Shown: positions 1-4,797 of the stretch, one piece after another
Position numbering within the stretch: position 1 is the first letter of the stretch
Layout: every line of letters starts with the position of its first letter
Source: Spirochaetaceae bacterium
GTDB taxonomy: Bacteria; Spirochaetota; Spirochaetia; Treponematales; Breznakiellaceae
NCBI GenBank assembly: GCA_031255395.1
Contig: JAIRSQ010000068.1
Location: forward strand, 1 to 5,105
Length of the DNA stretch: 5,105 nucleotides
Direction of reading: 5' to 3'
The notes under the pieces: generated by a model
The model's database searches: none
What the model was told of the DNA's origin: nothing
Seen by the model: the letters and a program-made list of their open reading frames with translations, nothing else
Made by a program: the position numbers and the translations under genes

Positions 1-590
1 TTGCCGCGCAGTTTCGGCAGGTCGATATAAAGATGCGCCGTGGTTTTCAGCTTTGGCCCCGTGCCGCAACTTGAACACCGAGGTTCTTTAAGCTCTGTGG
101 GGTCCAGCAACTTGCCGCAAGCCTCGCACTGGTCGCCCCTGGCCCCGTCATATCCGCAGTGCGGACAGACCCCCCGCACATAGCGGTCGGCCAAAAAGCG
201 CTCGCAGGCCGGGCAGTACAACTGTTCGACAGTCTTTTCGGTGATGTATCCCGCCGCGTCTATCTTGCGAAAAATCTCTTGCACGACTTCGGTATGAACA
301 GGCGTTGAGGTGCGCCCGAATTTATCGAACGCTATATTGAACCAGCGATAAATATCATTGTGGATCGTCCAGTACCGATCGCACAGTTCACGCGGACTTA
401 TCCCCTCCTCCGCAGCGCGAGTCTCGGTCGCCGTCCCATACTCATCCGTCCCGCACACATAGCAGGTTTCGTACCCGCGCAGTCTGCAAAACCGGGCAAA
501 AGCGTCCGCCGACAGCACCTGTATCAGGTTCCCAAGATGAGGCACATTGTTCACATAAGGCAACGCGGAGGTAATCAGTCTACGTTTCAT
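1..590 (-). CDS. metG: Methionyl-tRNA synthetase, N-terminal part (runs off the left edge)
   Basis: Cytoplasmic class Ia aminoacyl-tRNA synthetase that charges tRNA-Met with methionine using ATP, needed for both initiation and elongation. The minus strand reads 196 codons from an ATG at 590-588 and stays open to base 1. The N-terminus [15 protein letters not shown] leads into the HIGH-type signature HLGN at residues 18-21, followed by [11 protein letters not shown] near residues 45-55, as in MetRS. The connective insertion has two zinc knuckles, Cys126/129/142/145 and Cys155/158/172/175, all cysteines present. The KMSKS loop and anticodon-binding domain would lie beyond the edge. The start is fixed by family length and by the promoter: there is no Shine-Dalgarno before the ATG, and a -10 box ends 6 nt upstream of it. 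The exported-protein gene lies upstream on the same strand, 289 bp away. The sequence matches treponemal MetG from memory. Identification is secure. Confidence 0.97.
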   Translation of the reverse strand, partial: MKRRLITSALPYVNNVPHLGNLIQVLSADAFARFCRLRGYETCYVCGTDEYGTATETRAAEEGISPRELCDRYWTIHNDIYRWFNIAFDKFGRTSTPVHTEVVQEIFRKIDAAGYITEKTVEQLYCPACERFLADRYVRGVCPHCGYDGARGDQCEACGKLLDPTELKEPRCSSCGTGPKLKTTAHLYIDLPKLRG

Positions 591-596
591 GCAAGA

Positions 597-625
597 ATTT
601 TAGCAAAAATACCGCAATATGTCGA
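597..625 (-). promoter_or_regulatory. Promoter of metG, positioned for a leaderless transcript
   Basis: On the minus strand a -35 box TCGACA (620-625) and a -10 box TAAAAT (597-602) are separated by exactly 17 nt. Only six bases (TCTTGC) lie between the -10 box and the metG ATG, so a start at the usual seventh base falls on the A of the ATG. The absence of a Shine-Dalgarno agrees with a leaderless mRNA. Inferred by sigma-70 consensus only. Confidence 0.6.
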
Positions 626-633
626 GCAAGATT

Positions 634-673
634 AATGAGGGATGAGCGATGGCGTCGATTGAGGGTTGCGAGT
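634..673 (+). repeat. Degenerate dispersed repeat, copy A
   Basis: Two blocks, AATGAGGGATGAG (634-646) and GATTGAGGGTTGCGAGT (657-673), match copy B at 1484-1518 in 11 of 13 and 13 of 17 positions. All mismatches are transitions. The spacer is 10 nt here and 5 nt in copy B. The two copies bracket the exported-protein gene. No terminal inverted repeats or coding capacity are visible, so its nature is unknown. Confidence 0.5.
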
Positions 674-804
674 GTCTCGGCAGGGGAACTGGCTAGTGTA
701 AAGTAAAAAGTATAAAGGATGAGGTAAGGCGTTGACTGATGAGTGGGGGCTGTGGAGTCAGTCCGGACGGTCGTCATTGCTATATGGCCGCCCTTCATTA
801 CTAG

Positions 805-879
805 CCCGCAAGGGCGAAGCAAGCCAGCGAGAGAATCGCTCTTGGCACTGAATTGTTTCGGCGCGTCCTGCCTTGCAGG
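805..879 (-). other. Cluster of three small hairpins after the exported-protein stop codon
   Basis: Read on the minus strand, the mRNA would meet a perfect 5-bp stem with 3-nt loop (CCTGC/GCAGG, 867-879) immediately after the TAA. Next comes an interrupted stem (GCCA GCGA paired with TCGC TCT TGGC, 823-846), then a GCCC/GGGC stem with a GCAA loop (805-816). None is followed by a run of U, so they may form a structured 3' end or a factor-dependent stop, but not a classic intrinsic terminator. Confidence 0.35.
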
Positions 880-1452
880 TTAATAAAAACGCTCGTAAGG
901 CGTATAAACAGCGGCAAAGGCGTCGCTTTCCCTGCTAATTTTTTGGACACCGTTGACGATTATGTCCTCGGTTTTCCAGTTTCCGTCCTCGTCGCGTATG
1001 TAGAGTTCTCCCGACAAGTCGTTCTCCCTGCCGATAAAACGGAACAGAAAGGACACGCTGCCGTCCGTTTCGTCCCGTCCGCCTCCCATGCGCACCTTCC
1101 TGGGGTCGGTTTCGCCAAGTTTTGTCATGACATCGCCTAGTTGGCCGGGGTCGACGTCTTTTAGGGAGGGCGCCTCTTCGTTACGCCGCAGCAAATTCCG
1201 TAAAACTGTCCGCGCGTAGGCGTTTGCGGCGGCGGACGCTTCGCCCTCGCCAAGCTGCCCTATAACCGCGTCAGCGGGATAAATCCATTCCGTTTCCCGT
1301 GCCGGACGCTTCAAAACTTCCGGCACGACGCCGCTAAACGAAGACCCGCCGTCATTCTGAGCGAAACAAAGGCCGGAAAGCGTCAAGCCAAGAATTAAAA
1401 ACAGCTTATGTTTGCTGTTTTTAGCCCGCGATTCTATCATACAGTATAACAT
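880..1452 (-). CDS. Small exported protein of unknown function
   Basis: A 190-residue reading frame whose product is predicted to be secreted into the periplasm or outer envelope. From the alternative start Met5 (ATG at 1440-1438) it has a basic n-region (R9, K11, K14, K16), a hydrophobic core at about residues 17-28 (LFLILGLTLSGL), and a signal-peptidase-I-like site CFA before Gln32. Cys29 lies in SGLC, a poor lipobox, so lipidation is possible but not favoured. The mature part has a charged helical segment (about 70-115), then a probable beta-rich segment SVSFLFRFIGREN followed by LSGELYIRDEDGNWKTEDI (about 138-170). I recall similar unnamed proteins in treponemes but cannot name a domain. 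No Shine-Dalgarno precedes either ATG. Met5 gives the more typical signal peptide, and Met1 would add only four residues. metG lies downstream on the same strand. Confidence 0.8.
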   Translation of the reverse strand: MLYCMIESRAKNSKHKLFLILGLTLSGLCFAQNDGGSSFSGVVPEVLKRPARETEWIYPADAVIGQLGEGEASAAANAYARTVLRNLLRRNEEAPSLKDVDPGQLGDVMTKLGETDPRKVRMGGGRDETDGSVSFLFRFIGRENDLSGELYIRDEDGNWKTEDIIVNGVQKISRESDAFAAVYTPYERFY

Positions 1453-1479
1453 TTACCATGAAACAAGGCTTTTTGGCAA
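1451..1479 (-). promoter_or_regulatory. Weak promoter candidate for the exported-protein gene
   Basis: On the minus strand, TTGCCA (1474-1479) and GTAAAT (1451-1456) are 17 nt apart. A start seven bases on would leave about 4 nt before the Met5 ATG, again a near-leaderless arrangement. A TATACT lies at 1443-1448 but has no partner -35 at good spacing. The -10 match is poor, so this is tentative. Confidence 0.28.
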
Positions 1480-1483
1480 TGGA

Positions 1484-1518
1484 AACGAAGGATGAGTTGC
1501 CGGTTGGAGGTTACGAGT
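1484..1518 (+). repeat. Degenerate dispersed repeat, copy B
   Basis: AACGAAGGATGAG (1484-1496) and GGTTGGAGGTTACGAGT (1502-1518) are the counterparts of the two blocks of copy A at 634-673, with transitions only and a shorter spacer. This copy sits upstream of the exported-protein gene while copy A lies downstream of it, in the same orientation. Confidence 0.5.
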
Positions 1519-1593
1519 CATCCGGGCGAAGAAAGCGGCGCTCTTCTAAATGCCCGTCAGATAGCGAAATTTGTCCCGACTGCCGGTCTGTAA

Positions 1594-1627
1594 ATGCCTG
1601 CCGCTCCCGCTAAACGGGGCAAGGCAT
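1594..1627. other. Compound hairpin in the divergent intergenic region
   Basis: ATGCCT (1594-1599) pairs with AGGCAT (1622-1627), GC (1600-1601) with GC (1619-1620), and CCCG (1606-1609) with CGGG (1615-1618), around a CTAAA loop, with an internal CGCT bulge and a single A bulge. It ends 16 nt before the -35 box of the 715-residue gene. No T tract follows on either strand and the flanking genes diverge, so a terminator role is unlikely. It could be a regulator site or a remnant palindromic repeat. Confidence 0.4.
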
Positions 1628-1643
1628 AATTAACGTTCCCCCT

Positions 1644-1672
1644 TTAACAATGTTTCGGTTTTATAGTATAAA
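1644..1672 (+). promoter_or_regulatory. Promoter of the 715-residue gene, start codon at or next to the transcript start
   Basis: TTAACA (1644-1649) and TATAAA (1667-1672) are separated by exactly 17 nt. Eight bases (AAAGATAA) then lead to the ATG at 1681, so the usual start window gives a leader of zero to two bases. No Shine-Dalgarno is present. An overlapping TATAGT (1663-1668) has no good -35 partner. Confidence 0.55.
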
Positions 1673-1680
1673 AAAGATAA

Positions 1681-3828
1681 ATGTTTTCCCCCGATACGGC
1701 GTTTAGACCAGTTGAAGAATGGCGGGCGGCTTTGATAACGCTGCCCGACAAACGTTTTTTCGATCTTGCGCGCGGTATTTTGGGGAATATACAGTCGCCG
1801 TTTAACAAGCAGCGGCTGTCGGACGAATTTGAATCTTTTCTTTCAAATAAAGGCATACAAAAAACAATAGCGGCGTACATTGACGGCGCGGATCACAAGA
1901 TGATAGCCGCTGTCGCCGCGCTTAACGGCCCTGATTGCCGGCAGCTTGCGTCCTTTTTCAGAGACGAATACAGTTACGCGGCGCTTGACGCGCTGGTCGC
2001 CAATCTTGAAGAGCGCATGATTCTGTACGTTACAAACGACAGGGGCATAGGGCGGCTGTTTCTTAACCCGCTGTTAAAGCCAGCTCTGCTGCCGTTTGTA
2101 ACGTACAACGGCATCCTGTTTCCGAGCGCCGCTGCCGTGCCTGAACAACAGCCGCGGGCGGTTTTTGACGATATGTTTTTGGCGGCTTTTATAACGTTTA
2201 TAATGCCTGAAAAAAACATATTCAAGAACGACGGAACCTTGCGTAAGAGTTTGACGCAAAAGATACAGAAAATATTTCCGTCCGGTGAAGCAGGCGGAAA
2301 CGTTTCAGCTGGCGATTTTGCTAAGGCGTTGCGCCGCATAGGACTGCTTCCGGACGGCTCGTTCGGTCGAGCGGCGGAACAAAAATTGCGGGAATTCGCG
2401 CTCCTGACCGAAACTGAACGGTTTGCCTGTTGCGCCGCGGGATTTTATATCGATACGACAGACGACGTTGCGAAAATTTTAACGCCGTCAAAAAATTTAA
2501 TACTGCATATAGCGTCGTCCGCCGCTAAGCTGCTCGATTCAGTTGACGAAAACAAATGTTATACCGTTACGGCTTTAAGACGGCTTGCGGAAGTTATGTT
2601 GTCAGGCATAGGAGAGCGCGCCAAAACCGCGCCGGATGTAAAACCCATAGACCCAGCCATACTGATCGAGGCGTTGGAAAAAACAGGACTGCTGTTAAAG
2701 CAAAACGGCGGTTACAGCAAACGCTCAACGGCAAAGCGTTCTTTATGCAATATTGGCCGTGCCAGTGAAAACATTCCGGCAATCGCCTTCGATTCACTTT
2801 CTTCTTTTAAGCTTTTGCCGGAAATAACGTTCGGCGACGCCGTAAGGCTTGCGTATTTCTGCGAAGCCGTTGACGCGAAACAGTCCGTACGGTTTAAGAT
2901 CACGCGGGGATCGGCCGCTCGCGGATTTAACAGCGGAATAAGCGGCGATTCGATGTTCGACCTGTTAAAAAAACTCTCAGGCGCGCGCGCCGACGACAGC
3001 TTGCAGAAGCTGCTTGCGGACTGGGAAAAATCGCACTCGGAAATCGTTGTCATGGACGGTATAAGCGTCGTGCTGTCGGAAGAACGGCGTTATCTGGCGC
3101 GGACTGAGCCGCTTAAATCCCATATCGTCTATAGCCCTTTGCCCGGAGTGTATATGCTTGATTTTGAGGAAAAAGACGAGGCCGCCGCCACGCTGAAAAA
3201 AGCCGGAGCGGACACTGTCTGCGACCTCCGTATAACGGCTAAATCTGCTTTGTCCGTTCAACAGAAAACGGCGCGTTTTTTTACGCCGTTTGCGCCCGCG
3301 GCGGCAACTTTGATCGAAGGCAGCGCTGAACGGGATCCCGCGCCGCGCCGCCTGACGGATTCGGCATTTAAGCCCGAAAACCCCTCACCGTCCGCGGCGG
3401 AATACAAAAAACATTTCCGCGCCGTGCTGGACACGTTAAACTTTTCACGCCAGGAACGCGAGGAATTGGCTGCCCGCATCGAACGAAAACTGGTGGTATC
3501 TACGCGCCAATTGAACGGCGCGTTTGCGCGCTATGAAAAACGCGAGGCGCGCGGCCTTGATTACGCGGGCAAACTCGCTCTAGTCAAGCAGTCTATGCTT
3601 TCAAATGAAACGCTGGAGATAATTTTTCAGGATTCGGGCGGGACCGAGAAACGCGTAACGGGTGCGCCCGTTACGCTTGAGAAAGCGGAAACTGAAACTG
3701 TTTTATCCGTTAAGCCGCCGCAGGACGGCGGCAGCTTAACGGATAAAACGGACGCTGTCTGTATGAGAATTCCTATGGGCAAGATCAGCGTAATAAGGCG
3801 GATAAAACAGTCAGTTTTTTCAAATTAA
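1681..3828 (+). CDS. Helicase-associated (XPB/Ssl2 N-terminal-like) domain protein without a helicase motor
   Basis: A 715-residue, predicted cytoplasmic protein. The start is well fixed because an in-frame TAA (1678-1680) directly precedes the ATG and the promoter abuts it. The N-terminal ~350 residues look helical and may contain winged-helix-like units, for example ILIEALEKTGLLLKQNGGY before residue 350. Residues about 366-515 follow the pattern I know from the helicase XPB/Ssl2 N-terminal domain: FKLLPEITFGDAVRLAYF, then RFKITRGSAARGFNSGIS (404-421), a leucine-rich helix, LLADW ending at Trp448, and SPLPGVYMLDFEE in a beta-alpha finish. Residues about 626-712 resemble a WYL-like beta barrel (LEIIFQDSGGTEKRV... 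then MGKISVIRRIKQ). No Walker A or DExH motif is visible, so it should lack ATPase activity. A role in nucleic-acid binding or regulation is inferred. Two strong inverted repeats lie in its last 200 bases. The NYN gene follows after 55 bp. The gene is certain and the family call moderate. Confidence 0.85.
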   Translation: MFSPDTAFRPVEEWRAALITLPDKRFFDLARGILGNIQSPFNKQRLSDEFESFLSNKGIQKTIAAYIDGADHKMIAAVAALNGPDCRQLASFFRDEYSYAALDALVANLEERMILYVTNDRGIGRLFLNPLLKPALLPFVTYNGILFPSAAAVPEQQPRAVFDDMFLAAFITFIMPEKNIFKNDGTLRKSLTQKIQKIFPSGEAGGNVSAGDFAKALRRIGLLPDGSFGRAAEQKLREFALLTETERFACCAAGFYIDTTDDVAKILTPSKNLILHIASSAAKLLDSVDENKCYTVTALRRLAEVMLSGIGERAKTAPDVKPIDPAILIEALEKTGLLLKQNGGYSKRSTAKRSLCNIGRASENIPAIAFDSLSSFKLLPEITFGDAVRLAYFCEAVDAKQSVRFKITRGSAARGFNSGISGDSMFDLLKKLSGARADDSLQKLLADWEKSHSEIVVMDGISVVLSEERRYLARTEPLKSHIVYSPLPGVYMLDFEEKDEAAATLKKAGADTVCDLRITAKSALSVQQKTARFFTPFAPAAATLIEGSAERDPAPRRLTDSAFKPENPSPSAAEYKKHFRAVLDTLNFSRQEREELAARIERKLVVSTRQLNGAFARYEKREARGLDYAGKLALVKQSMLSNETLEIIFQDSGGTEKRVTGAPVTLEKAETETVLSVKPPQDGGSLTDKTDAVCMRIPMGKISVIRRIKQSVFSN
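3266..3291. repeat. Intragenic inverted repeat with a T7 loop
   Basis: AAACGGCG (3266-3273) and CGCCGTTT (3284-3291) form a perfect 8-bp stem around a 10-nt loop holding seven consecutive T. It lies inside the 715-residue gene just after the helicase-associated domain, where it encodes part of a linker. It may be chance given the codon usage. Confidence 0.35.
3653..3676. repeat. Intragenic inverted repeat 1 (10-bp perfect stem)
   Basis: GCGTAACGGG (3653-3662) and CCCGTTACGC (3667-3676) form a perfect 10-bp stem closed by a TGCG loop. It lies in-frame in the coding sequence of the 715-residue protein (residues 658-666). The arm core resembles that of the larger palindrome 21 nt downstream (GCGTAACGG versus GCTTAACGG). 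Confidence 0.65.
3698..3751. repeat. Intragenic inverted repeat 2 (long palindrome, about 20 paired bases)
   Basis: TTTTATCCGTTAAGC (3701-3715) is the exact reverse complement of GCTTAACGGATAAAA (3734-3748). Outside it add G3700-C3749, a T-G wobble and C3698-G3751. Inside it CGCCG (3716-3720) pairs with CGGCG (3726-3730), leaving a GCA bulge (3731-3733) and a CAGGA loop. It is read through in-frame (about residues 673-691). The T/A polarity is opposite to an intrinsic terminator. Its arm CGGATAAAAC recurs at 3799-3808. Confidence 0.75.
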
Positions 3829-3833
3829 ACGGT

Positions 3834-3839
3834 TATAAT
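3834..3839 (+). promoter_or_regulatory. Consensus -10 box upstream of the NYN-LOTUS gene
   Basis: A perfect TATAAT lies 5 bp after the stop of the preceding gene. The -35 region at 16-18 nt spacing is poor (TCAGTT or CAGTTT) and there is no TGn extension, so it may be weak or activator-dependent. A start at the seventh base falls on 3846, the first base of a hairpin. Confidence 0.5.
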
Positions 3840-3845
3840 TAACAT

Positions 3846-3865
3846 AAGCGGCTATTCTGCCGCTT
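3846..3865 (+). other. Hairpin at the predicted 5' end of the NYN-LOTUS mRNA
   Basis: AAGCGGC (3846-3852) and GCCGCTT (3859-3865) form a perfect 7-bp stem with a TATTCT loop. It starts 18 nt after the 715-residue gene stop and ends 5 nt before the Shine-Dalgarno. Only three T follow the stem, so it would be a weak terminator at best. Given the -10 box just upstream, a 5'-terminal stabilising stem-loop is an equal or better reading. Confidence 0.5.
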
Positions 3866-3870
3866 TCATA

Positions 3871-3876
3871 GAGGAG
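3871..3876 (+). promoter_or_regulatory. Ribosome binding site of the NYN-LOTUS gene
   Basis: GAGGAG lies 7 nt before the ATG at 3884, a strong Shine-Dalgarno at good spacing. It fixes this start and contrasts with the two genes in the window that have none. Confidence 0.85.
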
Positions 3877-3883
3877 ATTATTT

Positions 3884-4648
3884 ATGCCATTACTGCCATT
3901 TCCAACGGTTGACAACACGCTCAATCAGGCAAAACTTGCCGTCCTTATAGACGCGGACAACGCCCAATCCGTGAACATCGAAGGGCTTCTTGACGAAGTA
4001 GCTAAGTACGGCGTCGCAAGCATAAAGCGGATATACGGCGACTGGACTAACTCGCATCTGCGTTCATGGAAAGAAAAACTTTTAGACCACGCGATACAGC
4101 CGATCCAGCAATTTTCGTATACAAGCGGCAAAAACGCCACGGACAGCGCGATGATAATCGACGCGATGGACCTGCTTTATAGCGGCAAACTGGACGGTTT
4201 CTGCATCGTATCAAGCGATTCCGATTTTACGCGCCTTGCCGCCCGGCTACGTGAAAGCGGCCTTAAGGTGTACGGATTCGGCGAAAAAAAGACGCCGCGG
4301 GCGTTTGTGGCCGTCTGTGACAAGTTTATATACACGGAAATACTTCGCGACACCCAAACTGACGATGACGAAGAAAAACCCGCTGTCAAGGCGCGCAAAG
4401 ATTTTAAGATAGACAAACGCCTGTTAAAGATACTGCGTGACGCGGTGGAAGACCTTGCCGATGAATCAGGACGCGCCTATCTTGGCAGCGTCGGACAGAA
4501 AATAGCGAACCGTTCAAGCGAATTCGACCCGCGTAATTACGGATTCAAGAAATTAGGAGATCTTTTCCGCTCGCTTACGGATTTTGAAATCGAGGAAGTA
4601 GCTCAAAATAGCGGCAGCAAACAGATATACATACGCTGCAAAAAATGA
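3884..4648 (+). CDS. NYN-domain putative ribonuclease with C-terminal LOTUS/OST-HTH domain
   Basis: A 254-residue cytoplasmic protein with two recognisable parts. Residues about 17-155 are a NYN (PIN-like, LabA/DUF88) domain: AVLIDADNAQ with Asp23 and Asp25, the YGDW segment with Asp53, KNATDSAMIIDAMDLL with Asp87 and Asp93, and IVSSDSDFTRLA with Asp112 and Asp114. These acidic residues are the usual metal-binding set of NYN nucleases, so an Mg-dependent endoribonuclease is expected. An acidic linker (DDDEEK, 160-165) leads to residues about 177-252, which fit a LOTUS/OST-HTH domain: LLKILRDAVEDLADESGRAYLGSVGQKI, then DPRNYGFKKLGDLFRSL, and IYIRCKK at the end. LOTUS domains are known to bind RNA, including structured or G-rich RNA. 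The same architecture is known from eukaryotic MARF1-like proteins and from bacterial homologues. The start is set by a strong Shine-Dalgarno. The RNA target is unknown. Confidence 0.93.
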   Translation: MPLLPFPTVDNTLNQAKLAVLIDADNAQSVNIEGLLDEVAKYGVASIKRIYGDWTNSHLRSWKEKLLDHAIQPIQQFSYTSGKNATDSAMIIDAMDLLYSGKLDGFCIVSSDSDFTRLAARLRESGLKVYGFGEKKTPRAFVAVCDKFIYTEILRDTQTDDDEEKPAVKARKDFKIDKRLLKILRDAVEDLADESGRAYLGSVGQKIANRSSEFDPRNYGFKKLGDLFRSLTDFEIEEVAQNSGSKQIYIRCKK

Positions 4649-4670
4649 ATTCGCCCGTTTAAATTATTGT

Positions 4671-4694
4671 AAACAAATGTGTATTCGTTTTTTT
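4671..4694 (+). terminator. Weak terminator candidate after the NYN-LOTUS gene
   Basis: AAACAAAT (4671-4678) and ATTCGTTT (4683-4690) pair with one A-C mismatch around a GTGT loop, and a run of seven T (4688-4694) overlaps and follows the stem. The stem is AT-rich and short, so efficiency would be low. The position, 22 bp after the stop codon, is apt. Confidence 0.35.
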
Positions 4695-4734
4695 GCTTAT
4701 TTATGAAATATTTTATTGAATACAATATGAAGGC

Positions 4735-4764
4735 TTGAAAATATTTTTTGAGCGGTGGTATTAT
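4735..4764 (+). promoter_or_regulatory. Promoter of the HigA-like gene
   Basis: TTGAAA (4735-4740) and TATTAT (4759-4764) are 18 nt apart in a strongly AT-rich spacer, predicting a start near 4771 and a leader of about 27 nt. A small palindrome TTATA-TT-TATAA (4761-4772) overlaps the -10 box and start site and could be an autorepression operator, as HigA-type proteins often bind their own promoter. Confidence 0.5.
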
Positions 4765-4783
4765 ATTTATAACAATCATATAC

Positions 4784-4789
4784 AAGGAG
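4784..4789 (+). promoter_or_regulatory. Ribosome binding site of the HigA-like gene
   Basis: AAGGAG lies 8 nt before the ATG at 4798. It supports that start and a leadered mRNA. Confidence 0.85.
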
Positions 4790-4797
4790 TTATATTT

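Larger units (their letters stand above)
591..879. other. Intergenic region between metG and the exported-protein gene
   Basis: No convincing gene is present. An 80-codon minus-strand frame crosses it and overlaps the metG start, but it lacks a ribosome site and a recognisable protein. The stretch holds the metG promoter, degenerate purine-rich GGATGAG-type repeats (634-673 and 715-741), an A/G-rich stretch with short AGTAAA/AGTATAAA-like units (698-723), an interrupted inverted repeat GACTGA...TCAGTC (734-739 with 758-763), and three small hairpins just after the exported-protein stop. Confidence 0.6.

Noticed and set aside
734..763. CTGATGAG core suggesting a hammerhead ribozyme
   Set aside because: The required GAAAC-type strand and cleavage-site stem are not found nearby. 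Only the GACTGA/TCAGTC inverted repeat is real.
580..822. An 80-codon minus-strand frame in the metG upstream region
   Set aside because: It overlaps the metG start and promoter in another frame, has no ribosome site, and its product is low in recognisable features while the DNA is repeat-like.
853..1140. A 95-codon plus-strand frame
   Set aside because: It is antisense to the exported-protein gene, which has a clear signal peptide. It lacks a ribosome site and a recognisable product.
1974..2339. A 121-codon minus-strand frame, plus other antisense frames between 2074 and 3479
   Set aside because: All are shadows of the 715-residue gene, with no ribosome sites and no family resemblance.
3698..3751. 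Long palindrome as an intrinsic terminator
   Set aside because: It lies inside an open, well-formed coding sequence, and the stem has T on the 5' side and A on the 3' side, the reverse of a terminator's layout.
4603..4785. A 60-codon minus-strand frame in the AT-rich gap, as a toxin gene for the HigA-like protein
   Set aside because: It has the wrong orientation, overlaps the NYN gene end and the promoter region, and has a low-complexity I/Y/N/F-rich product unlike HigB or RelE.
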